This document shows positions 8,684-18,849 of a stretch of DNA of 64,000 nt, one piece after another. Under the pieces are notes generated by a model. The model was not told the DNA's origin, searched no databases, and saw only the letters and a list, made by a program, of their open reading frames with translations. This DNA is from JOPF136 sp963773835 (GTDB taxonomy: Bacteria > Acidobacteriota > Terriglobia > Acidiferrales > UBA7541), in the NCBI GenBank assembly GCA_963773835.1, contig CAVZCQ010000001.1:682001-746000 (forward strand). The letters are read 5' to 3'. Position numbers and translations under genes: made by a program. Position 1 is the first letter of the stretch. Every line of letters starts with the position of its first letter.

Positions 8684-10390
8684 ATGGCCTCCGCCGCCAC
8701 ATCGCCGGACCCTCCAGCGCCTTCCGCGCGCGACTGGGGCGCCGCCATCCTTCTGGCCGCGGGCCTCGGCACACTGGCCATTGCGCCGATTCTCGTGCTC
8801 GGAAACGTATCCGGCCACGACGTCGAATTCCATCTGCCCAACTGGATCGATGTGGCGCAACACTGGCGCGAGGGCGTCTTCTACCCGCACTGGTCGGGCG
8901 GCGGGCATTTCGGCTACGGGGATCCACGGTTCATCATTTACCCGCCATTCTCGTGGCTGCTGGGCGGCCTGCTCGCGACGATACTGCCCGGGACGATGCT
9001 GCCCGGCGCTTACGTGTGGATCTGCGTTGCGGCCAACACGCTGGGCGCATGGCGGCTGGCGCGAGAATGGTTCTCGGAGCGGGCCGCGTTGTGCGCCGCC
9101 GCGCTCTACGCCACGAATCCCTATTTGCTGCTCGTCTATACGCACCGCTGCGCCTATGCCGAACTTCTCGCCTCGGCGTTTTTTCCGGTCGCGTTACTGT
9201 TCGCACTGCGAGCGGCACACCCCGGCCGCGACGGCATGCGCGCGGCGCTGGCGATGGCGCCTGCGTTCGCGTGCATCTGGCTGTCGAACGTTCCGGCCGC
9301 GGTTCTGGGAAGTTATGCGCTCGGGTTTGTGCTGCTGTGGCTGGCGATACGCGCGCGGTCGCCGTGGCCACTGGTGCGCGGCGGATTGGCGATGGCGCTG
9401 GGACTGGCCCTCGCCTCCTTCTACATCCTGCCCATCGCGCTGGAGATGCACTGGATTCAGAGCGAGGGCGCGTTCGCCGGCGGGCTGAGCCTGTGGAACA
9501 ACTTCCTGTTCCACCGCAGCGATGATGCGGACCACACCGCCTTCAACCTGCTGGTTTCCGCGCTGGCCTGCGGAGAAATGGCGGTGGCCGGCGCGGCCTT
9601 CCCGCTCGCGCTTCGCCGATTGCGCGGCCCAGACGGGCAGGCCAGCGAGCCGTTGCGACAGGGCCTGCCTGCGCTCTGCGCCGTCGCCGCGGTCTATGCC
9701 GTGATGTTATTTCCCTGGAGCGAGCCCGTGTGGCGCGTCCTGCCGAGAATCTGGATGGCGGAATTTCCCTGGCGCTCGCTTTACATCTTCAATCTGGCGC
9801 TGGCTATGGCGATTGTAGCGGCCATTCGCTCGACGAAGCGGCCTTTGGCCTGGGCCGGGCTGGTGGCCGTCATTTGGCTTTTGGCGGGCGGCGCTATCCT
9901 GTCCGGCGCGCCCTGGGCTCCTGACGAAATCCACGAGATGCTCGCCGCCGCGCAATCGGAGAGAGGCTACGAGGGCGTGGTGGACGAATTTCTGCCCGTC
10001 GGCGTGGACCCGGAAAGATTGGACGCGGATGCGCCCCGCCTTGCCGTCATCGATGAATCGGGGGAGCAGGTGAAAGACTCCAGCGCGAAAATCACCGTGC
10101 TCCTGTGGAACACGGAAGAAAAGCAGTTTGCCGTGGAGAGCCCAGAGCCGGCGCGGGTGTGTCTCCATCTGGTGAACTACCGCGCCTGGCGCGCCAGCGT
10201 GAATGGAGCGCGTGTGACCGCGGAGACCGAGACGGACACGGGCCAAATGGTGATCGCCGTGCCCGCCGGCCATAGCGATGTCCGCGTCTGGTTCGGACAC
10301 ACCCCGGACCGCACGGCTGGACCGGCGGTTTCTTTCGGCGCGTGTTGCCTCCTGCTCATTCTGCGTTTACGCTCGGGCCGGCCTGCGTAA
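8684..10390 (+). CDS. Polytopic membrane protein, GT-C/PTPS-related type
   Basis: 568 residues with about ten or more hydrophobic helices and a C-terminal soluble beta-rich part (about 430-545). The early motif 'GHDVEFHLPNWIDVAQHWREG' followed by 'YPHWSGGGHFGYGDPRFIIYPP' is the pattern of large bacterial membrane proteins annotated as 6-pyruvoyl-tetrahydropterin-synthase-related or YfhO-like. They resemble GT-C glycosyltransferases, with an acidic pair in the first periplasmic loop. This suggests lipid-linked sugar transfer at the outer face of the inner membrane, but no substrate can be inferred. The ATG at 8684 directly precedes the cytoplasmic N-terminal tail. It is divergent from the capA-like gene (195-bp gap). 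Confidence 0.75.
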   Translation: MASAATSPDPPAPSARDWGAAILLAAGLGTLAIAPILVLGNVSGHDVEFHLPNWIDVAQHWREGVFYPHWSGGGHFGYGDPRFIIYPPFSWLLGGLLATILPGTMLPGAYVWICVAANTLGAWRLAREWFSERAALCAAALYATNPYLLLVYTHRCAYAELLASAFFPVALLFALRAAHPGRDGMRAALAMAPAFACIWLSNVPAAVLGSYALGFVLLWLAIRARSPWPLVRGGLAMALGLALASFYILPIALEMHWIQSEGAFAGGLSLWNNFLFHRSDDADHTAFNLLVSALACGEMAVAGAAFPLALRRLRGPDGQASEPLRQGLPALCAVAAVYAVMLFPWSEPVWRVLPRIWMAEFPWRSLYIFNLALAMAIVAAIRSTKRPLAWAGLVAVIWLLAGGAILSGAPWAPDEIHEMLAAAQSERGYEGVVDEFLPVGVDPERLDADAPRLAVIDESGEQVKDSSAKITVLLWNTEEKQFAVESPEPARVCLHLVNYRAWRASVNGARVTAETETDTGQMVIAVPAGHSDVRVWFGHTPDRTAGPAVSFGACCLLLILRLRSGRPA

Positions 10391-10461
10391 ATTCCGGGGG
10401 TTCCAGCGTATCCAAGCAATCTCGAACTACATCCAATCCTTTCGCCAGTGAGTGGACAACA

Positions 10462-11037
10462 ATGGTGATCGTCGCCTCTTCCATTGCCGGCCGGTTCGCC
10501 TCGGGTCTCCTCTACGACAGCTATCTCCGGACCGGCACCGAGGAGCAGCAGCGCCGCTGGAATCAGGTGTATGAGGCGGCGCGAATGACAGAGGCCCAGA
10601 GGCAGTTGGTGGGCGGCTTTGAGCGAAGGATGAAGATTCTCGTCTTCAGCGGCATCTGGTGCGGCGATTGCGTCGAGCAATGCCCGCTGATCCAGCGAAT
10701 CGCCGAAGCCAATCCCGGGAAGATCGATCTGAGGTTCATCGAACGCCCCAGGGATGGCGAGCTAATTCCGGAGCTGCGCATCAACGGGGGGAACCGCGTC
10801 CCGGTGGTTCTTTTTCTCTCGGAAGACGACCAATGGTGCGCTACGGCCGGGGACCGAACGATCCACCGCTACCGCGCGATGGCGTTCCGGAAACTCGGGG
10901 CCCACTGCCCCACGGGCATCGTACCTCCGGAAAAAGCAGAGCTGGACGCGACGCTGGCCGACTGGCTCGACGAAGTGGAGCGCGTCCAATTGATGCTGCG
11001 GCTCACGCCCCGCCTGCGCGAGAAGTACCAGGATTAG
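10462..11037 (+). CDS. Thioredoxin-like protein (thioredoxin_9 type)
   Basis: 191 residues without a signal peptide. The redox motif is WCGDC (Cys67 and Cys70) in 'ILVFSGIWCGDCVEQCP'. It is followed by 'DLRFIERPRDGELIPELRINGGNRVPVVLFLSED', which contains the cis-Pro (RVPVV) of thioredoxin folds. The N-terminal helical part and the tail 'RVQLMLRLTPRLREKYQD' resemble bacterial thioredoxin-like proteins of about 190 residues that are probably cytoplasmic reductases of unknown substrate. The ATG at 10462 was chosen because sequence upstream of it has no family character. The tRNA-Gln follows on the other strand. Confidence 0.85.
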   Translation: MVIVASSIAGRFASGLLYDSYLRTGTEEQQRRWNQVYEAARMTEAQRQLVGGFERRMKILVFSGIWCGDCVEQCPLIQRIAEANPGKIDLRFIERPRDGELIPELRINGGNRVPVVLFLSEDDQWCATAGDRTIHRYRAMAFRKLGAHCPTGIVPPEKAELDATLADWLDEVERVQLMLRLTPRLREKYQD

Positions 11038-11094
11038 GCTTACCGGATTTGGAGTTCAGAACTCTTCGGTCCAACACGACCCACTGCAGAAATT

Positions 11095-11169
11095 TGGCTG
11101 GGAGGCATGGACTCGAACCATGATTCTCAGATCCAGAGTCTGATGTCCTGCCAATTGGACGACCTCCCA
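11095..11169 (-). tRNA. tRNA-Gln (anticodon CTG)
   Basis: On the minus strand the acceptor TGGGAGG pairs with CCTCCCA, followed by the discriminator G and an encoded CCA. The D-arm region is TCGTCCAATTGGCAGGACA. The anticodon stem-loop is TCAGA-CTCTGGA-TCTGA, giving anticodon CTG, and the T-arm is built on ATGGTTCGAACCATG. The U1-A72 acceptor start and the CTG anticodon both agree with tRNA-Gln reading CAG. Confidence 0.95.
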
Positions 11170-11321
11170 GCCGGTGGAGGCCACAGCAAAACGCCCCGAA
11201 TCCCGAGCCCTCGGGACGGGGCGTATGTATCTACTGTATTCGGCGACCCGATTTCCGTCAACCCGCGTGGCGAGGAATGGTGGCCCTAAATCCGGAGTCG
11301 CGCGCGACGCCGTGCCTTGGT

Positions 11322-11343
11322 GGGGCACGACATGTCGTGCCCC
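11322..11343. repeat. 22-bp perfect palindromic repeat, copy 2
   Basis: Identical to the palindrome at 139-160, including the seven following bases TACGGCG. Here the repeat abuts the glycosyltransferase gene, and the TAG stop codon of that minus-strand gene (11345-11343) is formed by its edge. The element has therefore either inserted at the gene end or co-evolved with it. Confidence 0.85.
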
Positions 11344-12536
11344 TACGGCGCCGCCTGCTCTGCTTCCGCCACTTCGGCAGGCTCGCCGATAGGCACCAGC
11401 TTGCCTTCCACGACGTGGAAGGCGCTGCCCCGCCATTCGATCCGATTGCAGAAATAGCTGGCCACCCAGGTGAGGAACCCGGTGGCATCCCGCAGCGGAA
11501 CCAGCCACAATCTCCGCCGCAGCAATCCGTCGCGCAGGCCCCAAACGCCCACGGTCCAGGCAGCCGCGAGCCGCAGCACCAGATACGCACCGAGAAACGC
11601 CACGGCAATCCACCTCTCCGGCGCGATGGCCGCAGCCAGCAATGCCCACGGCAGCCCGAACGTCAGCAACAGCCCGAAATGTCCGCCCGGGCGCGCAAAC
11701 CGCGTGGTCAGCGCCCAGCGCAATTGATGTGCTGCAAACTCGCCGAGCGATCGCCGGCCGTACACCAGGTCCACCGGGTCCCGGAGCAGCTCCACGCGGT
11801 AGCCGCACGCTGCGATGCGGCTGCCCAGCTCGTAGTCATCAGAGTGATAGTCGGCGATCGCTTCAAAGCCCCCGATGGCTTCGAGCGCCTTCCGCGTGCA
11901 GGCCATGGTGGCGCCCAGGGCAAACTTCACGCCCTCGAGCCGCCAGGCGGAAAGTACCCCGGCCTGGAATTCGGAGGTGATCCCCACGGCCTCCAGTTCG
12001 GCGCCCAGCGAGCCGTTGGTCCGGGCGCGATACATGGCCGTGGCGGCTCCCACACGGGGATCCCGGAACGGGGCAGCCACCTGCCGGAGGTAGTCCGGCG
12101 TCACGCGTACGTCGCTATCGTTGATGACCAGGATGTCGTAGCGGGCTTCCGCGGCCAGCTGGATCAGTTTGTTCACCTTTCCATTGGTCCCCACCGCGGG
12201 GGCGCTGCGAATCAGGCGAATCGGCACTTGGGGAAAATCGCGGATCACTTTTTCGATTACCGCCGTCACCGGGTCCAGAGGATCCGCCACCCCAAACAGG
12301 ATTTCGTAGTTGGGATAATTCTGGCGGCAGAAGCTCGCGAAATTCTCGTAGGCTTCGGGGTCCAGGCCGCGGCACGGCTTCAGGATGCTGACCGGCGGAG
12401 CAAACGTCTCATCACCCGCCGCAGCCGGGCGCCGGAAAAAACTCACCGCGCTCCAAATCGAAAGCAGGTAGTAGACGAACGGCGCCGTCGCCGCCGCCAG
12501 CACCGCCCACCGCAGAATGTGCCATGCCTCGTGCAT
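11343..12536 (-). CDS. hpnI: Hopanoid-associated glycosyltransferase HpnI (ceramide glucosyltransferase-like)
   Basis: A 397-residue GT21/GT2-type membrane glycosyltransferase with an N-terminal helix (about 8-30), a catalytic domain and three C-terminal membrane helices. Visible motifs are 'PPVSILKPCRGLDPEAYENFASFC', 'NGKVNKL', 'NDSDVRV' (metal-binding Asp), 'SDDYELGSRI' (catalytic Asp) and 'HQLRWA' (the Q/RxxRW motif). These fit the D-D-D-QxxRW arrangement of ceramide glucosyltransferases and of HpnI, which adds N-acetylglucosamine to bacteriohopanetetrol. It is last in a four-gene unit, 6 nt after the small EamA gene and downstream of hpnJ. The hpnJ neighbour strongly supports the hopanoid assignment. 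The stop codon lies in a palindromic repeat. Confidence 0.85.
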   Translation of the reverse strand: MHEAWHILRWAVLAAATAPFVYYLLSIWSAVSFFRRPAAAGDETFAPPVSILKPCRGLDPEAYENFASFCRQNYPNYEILFGVADPLDPVTAVIEKVIRDFPQVPIRLIRSAPAVGTNGKVNKLIQLAAEARYDILVINDSDVRVTPDYLRQVAAPFRDPRVGAATAMYRARTNGSLGAELEAVGITSEFQAGVLSAWRLEGVKFALGATMACTRKALEAIGGFEAIADYHSDDYELGSRIAACGYRVELLRDPVDLVYGRRSLGEFAAHQLRWALTTRFARPGGHFGLLLTFGLPWALLAAAIAPERWIAVAFLGAYLVLRLAAAWTVGVWGLRDGLLRRRLWLVPLRDATGFLTWVASYFCNRIEWRGSAFHVVEGKLVPIGEPAEVAEAEQAAP

Positions 12537-12542
12537 CGACCG

Positions 12543-12920
12543 CTATCCCGCCCACACCAGGGCCACTCCCAGGCACACCAGGCAAACGCCCATCCAGCGG
12601 TTTGCGTTCACCTGCTCGCCCAGGAAAAAACGGCCGCCCAGCGCCGCCATCACATAGCTGAGCGCGGTGACGGGCACAACAAAGCTGACGTTTGCTCGCG
12701 ACAGCAGCACCAGTAGTGAAAAAAACGCCAGCGCCATCATTGCCAGCCCGGCCCACATCCACGGCTGGCCCAGAGCGCACCACACCAGGCGCGCGATGGC
12801 GCCCGGACGGAACGAAGTCACCTCGCCGATGCGTTTCATGGCCAGGCTCACGAACATCTCGCCGGATGTGCCGGCCACAACAACCAGAAGGACGAAGAGG
12901 GCGATCTGCATCTCAGTCAC
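12543..12920 (-). CDS. Half-size EamA/DMT-superfamily membrane protein, copy 1
   Basis: 125 residues with four predicted membrane helices and almost nothing else: one EamA unit instead of the usual two. The end 'ALSYVMAALGGRFFLGEQVNANRWMGVCLVCLGVALVW' is the typical EamA C-terminal motif (GE..N..rw.G..li..Gv.l). Half-size members such as ArnE/ArnF work as heterodimeric flippases for lipid-linked aminoarabinose, and SMR proteins as dimers. The start is uncertain: GTG at 12920 overlaps the upstream stop by 8 bp, while ATG at 12911 lies 1 nt after it. Placement between a second half-size copy and hpnI suggests that the two copies pair and handle a hopanoid or sugar-lipid intermediate; this is an inference. 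Confidence 0.8.
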   Translation of the reverse strand: MTEMQIALFVLLVVVAGTSGEMFVSLAMKRIGEVTSFRPGAIARLVWCALGQPWMWAGLAMMALAFFSLLVLLSRANVSFVVPVTALSYVMAALGGRFFLGEQVNANRWMGVCLVCLGVALVWAG

Positions 12921-13371
12921 CCCGCGCAGGCGCGGAAACGGCCGCGCCGGCCGCCGGCGCCTCCAGAGTCGTTCGTGGCGGAGTATTTCCCACCAGCGCG
13001 ACGCCCAAAGTGATGAGAGCCACTCCTGTCCACCGCAACGGGCTTACCGCCTCGCCCAGGAATACATGCCCCAGCAGAGGGACGACGGCATAGGCCGCCG
13101 CGGAGGCCGGCAGCACGAAGCTGAAATCCGCCCAGGTAAGCACCAGCATGTAGGAAAGAAAGAAGAGCAGCAGGCAGCCGAAACCCGCCCACACCGCGAC
13201 CGAACCTGTGGCGTGGCGGAGGAATTCGAGGAGCGGGCCCGCCTGCCATGCGGCCGGCGGGCCTACGGCGCGCATCCCCTTCCCCATGAGTGTGTCGCCC
13301 GATGAGCCAAACACCACCATCAGGAACAGCAGGAGGGCCGTCTTCCCGCGGATTTGCCGGCCGGTTGTCAT
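12913..13371 (-). CDS. Half-size EamA/DMT-superfamily membrane protein, copy 2
   Basis: 152 residues, four predicted helices and a Pro/Ala-rich cytoplasmic tail (about 130-152). It resembles its neighbour at equivalent points: 'SGDTLMGKGMRAVG' against 'SGEMFVSLAMKRIG', and 'FVLPASAAAYAVVPLLGHVFLGEAVSPLRWTG' against 'FVVPVTALSYVMAALGGRFFLGEQVNANRWMG'. Tandem duplication followed by specialisation is likely, as for ArnE/ArnF or paired SMR transporters. It lies 9 nt after the hpnJ stop, so it is almost certainly co-transcribed with it. Substrate is unknown. Confidence 0.8.
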   Translation of the reverse strand: MTTGRQIRGKTALLLFLMVVFGSSGDTLMGKGMRAVGPPAAWQAGPLLEFLRHATGSVAVWAGFGCLLLFFLSYMLVLTWADFSFVLPASAAAYAVVPLLGHVFLGEAVSPLRWTGVALITLGVALVGNTPPRTTLEAPAAGAAVSAPARGD

Positions 13372-13380
13372 GGCCGGAGT

Positions 13381-14874
<1,494 letters not shown>

Positions 14875-14908
14875 GACTCCGGACGTCATCCGCAACCCCC
14901 AAATTGCT

Positions 14909-14930
14909 GCGCCCCGGGGGCCCGGGGCGC
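14909..14930. terminator. GC-rich hairpin between tolC-like gene and hpnJ
   Basis: Arms GCGCCCCGGG and CCCGGGGCGC are separated by 2 nt, a perfect 10-bp inverted repeat. It lies beyond the tolC-like stop (15000) and 35 nt before the hpnJ start on the same strand. It could end the macB-tolC transcript or act in the hpnJ leader. No T-run follows, so intrinsic termination is not proven. Confidence 0.45.
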
Positions 14931-14999
14931 CAACCAACTATCTTACCTCATGCCGCCGCGATTCCGCAGTGCCCCGCCGCGGCCGAGCGGCCCCTGTGC

Positions 15000-16403
15000 T
15001 CATTGCAGAACGGTCGAAAGCTGTCCGGTCATCCGCAACAGTTCGAGCGAAGCGCGCTGATTGTCGAAATCGGCGTCCAGGAAGGCCAGCCATTTCGTGC
15101 TCTCCTCGAGCCGCAGTTTTTCCACGTCGCGGAGGTTCGCGTGGCCTTCCTCAAATTTGGCTTGCTCGATCTGCAGCTCTTCCTGGGCCAGCTTGAGCTC
15201 CAGGCGGGCCACTTCGCGCGTGGCTTCCGTCTCGCGCACGCGCCGGGCCTGGCTGCGGACCTCGTTCTCGACGCGGCTGCGCGTGGCGGAAAGCTCGAGC
15301 TCGGAGCGGTGGAGGTCCGCGCTGGCCAGCTCGACGGCGGCGGTGGTGCGCGCGCTGAAGATGGGAATGTTGATCTGCAATCCCACGTTGACGTTGTTTT
15401 TCTGGAAGGTCTTGAAGTAATTCTGGTAGTTGTTGATTTTGCTCAGCAGGCTGTATTTTGCCACCAGGTCCACCGTGGGGAAATACCCGCCACGCTCGCC
15501 TTTGAGCCGCTCCTGTTTGGCGCGATAGTCGAGCTCGGCCTGGCGAATTTCCAGGCTGTTCTCCACACCCATGGCGATCAGCTCGTGAATCGGGCGGTCG
15601 GCGGCGGAGGCGAAATTCGGGGTGTGGTCCGTGTCCACCAGATCGATGCGCCGGTCGGGAGCGACGCTGCACAAATCCTGCAGGCCGGCCTGGAGGACGT
15701 CCTCGCGCCCCTCGAGCTGCAGGCGCCGTTGCACGACGCGCGCCGAAACCAGCTCCGCGCGGGTGATCTCGATGGGCAGCTCCTTGCCTTCCGCCACGCG
15801 CTGCCGGGTGATGTCCAGCACGCGGGTCGAGCTGTCGCCTTCTTTCCGAAGGAGCTCGAGCCCGTGCCGCACCTTGTTCAGCTCGAGATAGGTCGAGGCC
15901 GTTTTCACCATCACGGAATCGCGCGTCAGTGTCGTTTCGAGCTGCTCGATCTGAGCCTGAAGCGCCTCTTCCCGGTACTGGCCCCGCAACGGCGGGTTGA
16001 AGAGCGTCTGCACATAGGCCATGTTGAAGAGCGAGGGCGCGGTGCCGCCCGGCGTCTCCGGGATCCCATTGGTGTAGACGGCTCCGGAGCCCGTGAACAG
16101 GTTCGGCTGGAATCGCGCTTTGGTCAGGTTGGCCTGCCGCCGCGCCACGCTCGCCCGGATCCGCGCCAACGCCACCTCGCGGCTGCTCTTCAGCGCGCGC
16201 TCCAGGGCGCTCTTCAGGGTGAGTTCCGCGGGAGGGGCGCCTTCCTGCGGCGCGGCTTCTCCCTGCGGCGGAGCCTGCTGCGAAGCCACGGGGGCGCAGA
16301 TCGCGCAGTGGAGCAGGAACAGGCCCACGACGCCGGCCACGATTCCGCTGAGGCGCCGTCTCCGCGGCTGCTCCAGCGCCTGGCTGTTCTCCGAGCTATT
16401 CAT
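15000..16403 (-). CDS. TolC-family outer-membrane efflux protein
   Basis: A 467-residue protein with an N-terminal hydrophobic signal segment (about 20-42) and the OEP fold: two repeats of long alpha-helical coiled coil separated by beta segments. The first half is 'LTLKSALERALKSSREVALARIRASVARRQANL'; the second begins near 'RPIHELIAMGVENSLEIRQAELDYRAKQERLK' and includes 'PTVDLVAKYS' and 'VNVGLQINIPIFSARTTAAVELASADL'. It forms the outer-membrane channel of tripartite exporters. It overlaps the MacB-type permease gene by 8 bp (ATGAATAG), so the two are translated together. No periplasmic adaptor gene is adjacent; the nearest HlyD-type gene is at 27979-29253. Confidence 0.9.
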   Translation of the reverse strand: MNSSENSQALEQPRRRRLSGIVAGVVGLFLLHCAICAPVASQQAPPQGEAAPQEGAPPAELTLKSALERALKSSREVALARIRASVARRQANLTKARFQPNLFTGSGAVYTNGIPETPGGTAPSLFNMAYVQTLFNPPLRGQYREEALQAQIEQLETTLTRDSVMVKTASTYLELNKVRHGLELLRKEGDSSTRVLDITRQRVAEGKELPIEITRAELVSARVVQRRLQLEGREDVLQAGLQDLCSVAPDRRIDLVDTDHTPNFASAADRPIHELIAMGVENSLEIRQAELDYRAKQERLKGERGGYFPTVDLVAKYSLLSKINNYQNYFKTFQKNNVNVGLQINIPIFSARTTAAVELASADLHRSELELSATRSRVENEVRSQARRVRETEATREVARLELKLAQEELQIEQAKFEEGHANLRDVEKLRLEESTKWLAFLDADFDNQRASLELLRMTGQLSTVLQ

Positions 16404-17595
16404 AGCGCAACGATTCCGTTGGCTGGAGTCCCGCCGCGCGATTCGCGGGCAGATATCCGAAAAGCACGCCCGTCAGGCAGGTCACCAGGAACGCCACGAT
16501 CACCGAGATCCAGGAGACGGAAACCGGAAAGCCTGGAGGCAGCACCGGCCTGAGGACCACCGGAAGGCTCACCGCAAACAGGATTCCGGCCAGCGCCCCG
16601 GTCCCGCTGATCAGGAGCGCCTCCAGCAGGAATTGCCAGCGGATCTCGCGCCGCGGCGCTCCCACGGCCATGCGCACGCCGATTTCGCGAGTCCGCTCCG
16701 TCACAGTAACCAGCATGATGTTCATGATGCCGATCCCGCTGATCACCAGGGCGATGAATCCCACGAGCAGCAGGATGATGGTCAGCGCCACCGAGATTTT
16801 TCTGGCGGTGTCCAGGATCGCGTTCAGATTATCCACTCTGTACACGGCGCCCGGCCGGTGCCTCGACTTCAGGATTTGTGCCACCTGCCGCGTGACGGCG
16901 GGAACCTCGTCCAGGTTCGAAGCCTGGGCGTAAAGTGTCCGGATATGATCGTCGCCCGTATAATATCTCAGCAGCGAGAGCGGGATGATCGCGGTTTCAT
17001 CCTGGATCTCGGAAAGGCCGAACGTGGACATCCGCTCGCGAAAGACGCCCACGACCGTGAAGTGAAGCTCTCCTATTCGCAGTTGCCGGCCCACCGGACT
17101 CTCGTGGAGGAAGGCCTTCGCGGCCAGTTTTTCTGACAGGACGCACACCTTCGACCGGGCGCCCATATCGTCCGCGTCCAAAAAGCGGCCGCGCAGGATG
17201 ACCAGATCGCGGATGCTCTGGAACCCCTGAGTTACCCCCGTGAGGGTCACGGCCCGTGCCACGCCGTCGACGACCACGGTCATCCCGGTGGGAGAACTCC
17301 CCGCCACTTGCTTCAGCCCCGGGATGCCGTCGCGGATGGCATCCAAATCCACCATGGTCAGCTCGTCGCTTTCGACCGCCCGCTGACCAGGGCCCGCGCG
17401 CACCACCTCCGCGGTCACCAGATTGGAGCCCACCGCCTCGATCGCCGAAAGGATGTACTCTTTCCCCGTGGTCGCGACCGTGGCCACCAGCACGATGCAG
17501 GCGCTGCCGATCACCACTCCCAGCATGGTGAGCGCGGCCTTCAGTTTGTTCGCGCGGAGCGCTTCCAGCGCGACGACCAGTGTTTCGGTCTTCAG
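16396..17595 (-). CDS. MacB-type ABC transporter permease
   Basis: About 400 residues: an N-terminal membrane helix ('ALTMLGVVIGSACIVLVATV'), a large periplasmic MacB_PCD domain (about 50-265) and three C-terminal helices in an FtsX domain ('ISGIGIMNIMLVTVTERTREIGVRMAVGAPRREI', ending 'ANRAAGLQPTESLRYE'). Such proteins drive mechanotransmission export with TolC. No ATPase is encoded here. The start is atypical: the frame has no suitable ATG, but a CTG at 17595-17593 sits 5 nt after an exact AGGAGG (17606-17601) and gives the normal family length and N-terminus ('LKTETLVVALEALRANKLKAAL'). A far-upstream ATG at 17709 would overlap the next gene and is not favoured. Confidence 0.85.
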   Translation of the reverse strand: MKTETLVVALEALRANKLKAALTMLGVVIGSACIVLVATVATTGKEYILSAIEAVGSNLVTAEVVRAGPGQRAVESDELTMVDLDAIRDGIPGLKQVAGSSPTGMTVVVDGVARAVTLTGVTQGFQSIRDLVILRGRFLDADDMGARSKVCVLSEKLAAKAFLHESPVGRQLRIGELHFTVVGVFRERMSTFGLSEIQDETAIIPLSLLRYYTGDDHIRTLYAQASNLDEVPAVTRQVAQILKSRHRPGAVYRVDNLNAILDTARKISVALTIILLLVGFIALVISGIGIMNIMLVTVTERTREIGVRMAVGAPRREIRWQFLLEALLISGTGALAGILFAVSLPVVLRPVLPPGFPVSVSWISVIVAFLVTCLTGVLFGYLPANRAAGLQPTESLRYE

Positions 17596-17668
17596 CTTCT
17601 CCTCCTGCCCGCCCCACTCATAAGATGCTTCCCGCGGGGCCCCCGCTCCATCAGCGGCCGCGGTTTCC

Positions 17669-18535
17669 CTATTTCTTCCGCGAGAGAAAACCGAGCACGC
17701 GGCTGGCAAAATCGTCGGAAAGACCGAACACTTCCTTCGCCCGGGAGTACAGGTTCACCGCCTGCTTGTCCGTCCAAATCAAAGCCCTTTGGAGCAGGCC
17801 GTCGCTCGGCCGCGGACGGTAGTTCGTGGACTTCCCCGCGGTCGTCACGTGAACCTCGGGCGTGTAGTAGTAGAGCGCCAGACTCTTTCGCGATACCCCT
17901 TCGGGACACGCCAGCCGGTCGGGAAACCCGTGGAAGGAATCCTCGTTCGTGTTGAAGATGAGCGCATGGTTCAGCAACGGCTGCACCTGGGCGACGCGCC
18001 GAGTCATCTTCCGATCCCACAGCTCGATGGCCCCACCCCATTCCGGCTGCCATCCTTCGTTGAGGTACAGGATCAAATTGATCCGGCGTCTCCAGTTCTT
18101 GTGGTGGTGATGCATCGTAAAATCCGCGTGTACGTTCAGAAAACCGCCGCAGGAGGATTGGTGCAGTCCCCCGCCCTCGAGGGTCCCGTCCGATACCAGT
18201 CCTTCGATCCCGGTGAGTTCACTGAGCCAGGCGAGGAACTCCGGCGAGTTCAGCTCGTCCACGACCTGCCCGATTAGCCGCGGGAACATCTCGCGCTTCG
18301 GCAGGCCCGTTTTGTTCTCATTGGCGTGTTTGTACTGGATCCACGCACCGCTTTCCGGCGCCGGGAACTCCTGCATCAGCTCGCGGGCTACCGCAGCATC
18401 CAGAAAATCCTCCAGGTGCAGATGCGGAAACGGCTGGTTCGTCCGATACTGTTTGGACAGCGCCGGCAGTTGCCGGTTCCAGCGCTCGTAGTCAAACAAT
18501 GGTGTCCCGGTTATCGCGGCCGCTTGATTCGGCAT
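17669..18535 (-). CDS. 2-oxoglutarate/Fe(II)-dependent oxygenase (prolyl-hydroxylase fold)
   Basis: A 288-residue cytoplasmic protein. The iron-binding motif is visible as 'NVHADFTMHHHHKNW' (His-x-Asp) with the distal histidine in 'DSFHGFPDRL' and the 2-oxoglutarate-binding Arg in 'GVSRKSLALYYYT'. Between them lies 'RRINLILYLNEGWQPEWGGAIELWDR', the typical jelly-roll segment of 2OG-FeII_Oxy_3 proteins. These hydroxylate proteins or small molecules; the substrate is not inferable. The ATG at 18535 begins 'MPNQAAAI' and is supported by the lack of family sequence before it. A TACAAT hexamer lies about 30 nt upstream, but with no good -35. Confidence 0.85.
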   Translation of the reverse strand: MPNQAAAITGTPLFDYERWNRQLPALSKQYRTNQPFPHLHLEDFLDAAVARELMQEFPAPESGAWIQYKHANENKTGLPKREMFPRLIGQVVDELNSPEFLAWLSELTGIEGLVSDGTLEGGGLHQSSCGGFLNVHADFTMHHHHKNWRRRINLILYLNEGWQPEWGGAIELWDRKMTRRVAQVQPLLNHALIFNTNEDSFHGFPDRLACPEGVSRKSLALYYYTPEVHVTTAGKSTNYRPRPSDGLLQRALIWTDKQAVNLYSRAKEVFGLSDDFASRVLGFLSRKK

Positions 18536-18849
18536 ATAGATGGACCTTTTCCCGCTTTTGATGATTGTATGACATGTCTTGTGGGTTGCCTGGCCCGCAG
18601 GGAGGCGTTTTCGCCTCGTCGCTCTCCGCCGGGCTGGCCCCGCCCGCACAGGCTGGGCCCCGCCATCATAATCGAGACTCACCCGCCACAGAATCGAAAA
18701 TGCGCTCGATCTCCAGGAACGCCAATGCCCCGTATCTCCGCGCAAACTCCGGCGCTTGCTGGCGGAAGTACCTCTGTGTGGCGAAGCGGAGACTGGAAGC
18801 GCCGAGAGCGGAATCTCGTGGGGCTGGGCCGAAAGACAACGGCCGCCCT
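18536..18849. other. Gene-free interval of 314 bp
   Basis: Lies between the 2OG oxygenase start and the end of the sulfatase-fold gene, both on the minus strand. Short open frames exist but none has recognisable protein character. No RNA gene, clear terminator or repeat was seen. It presumably carries the oxygenase promoter. Confidence 0.6.
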
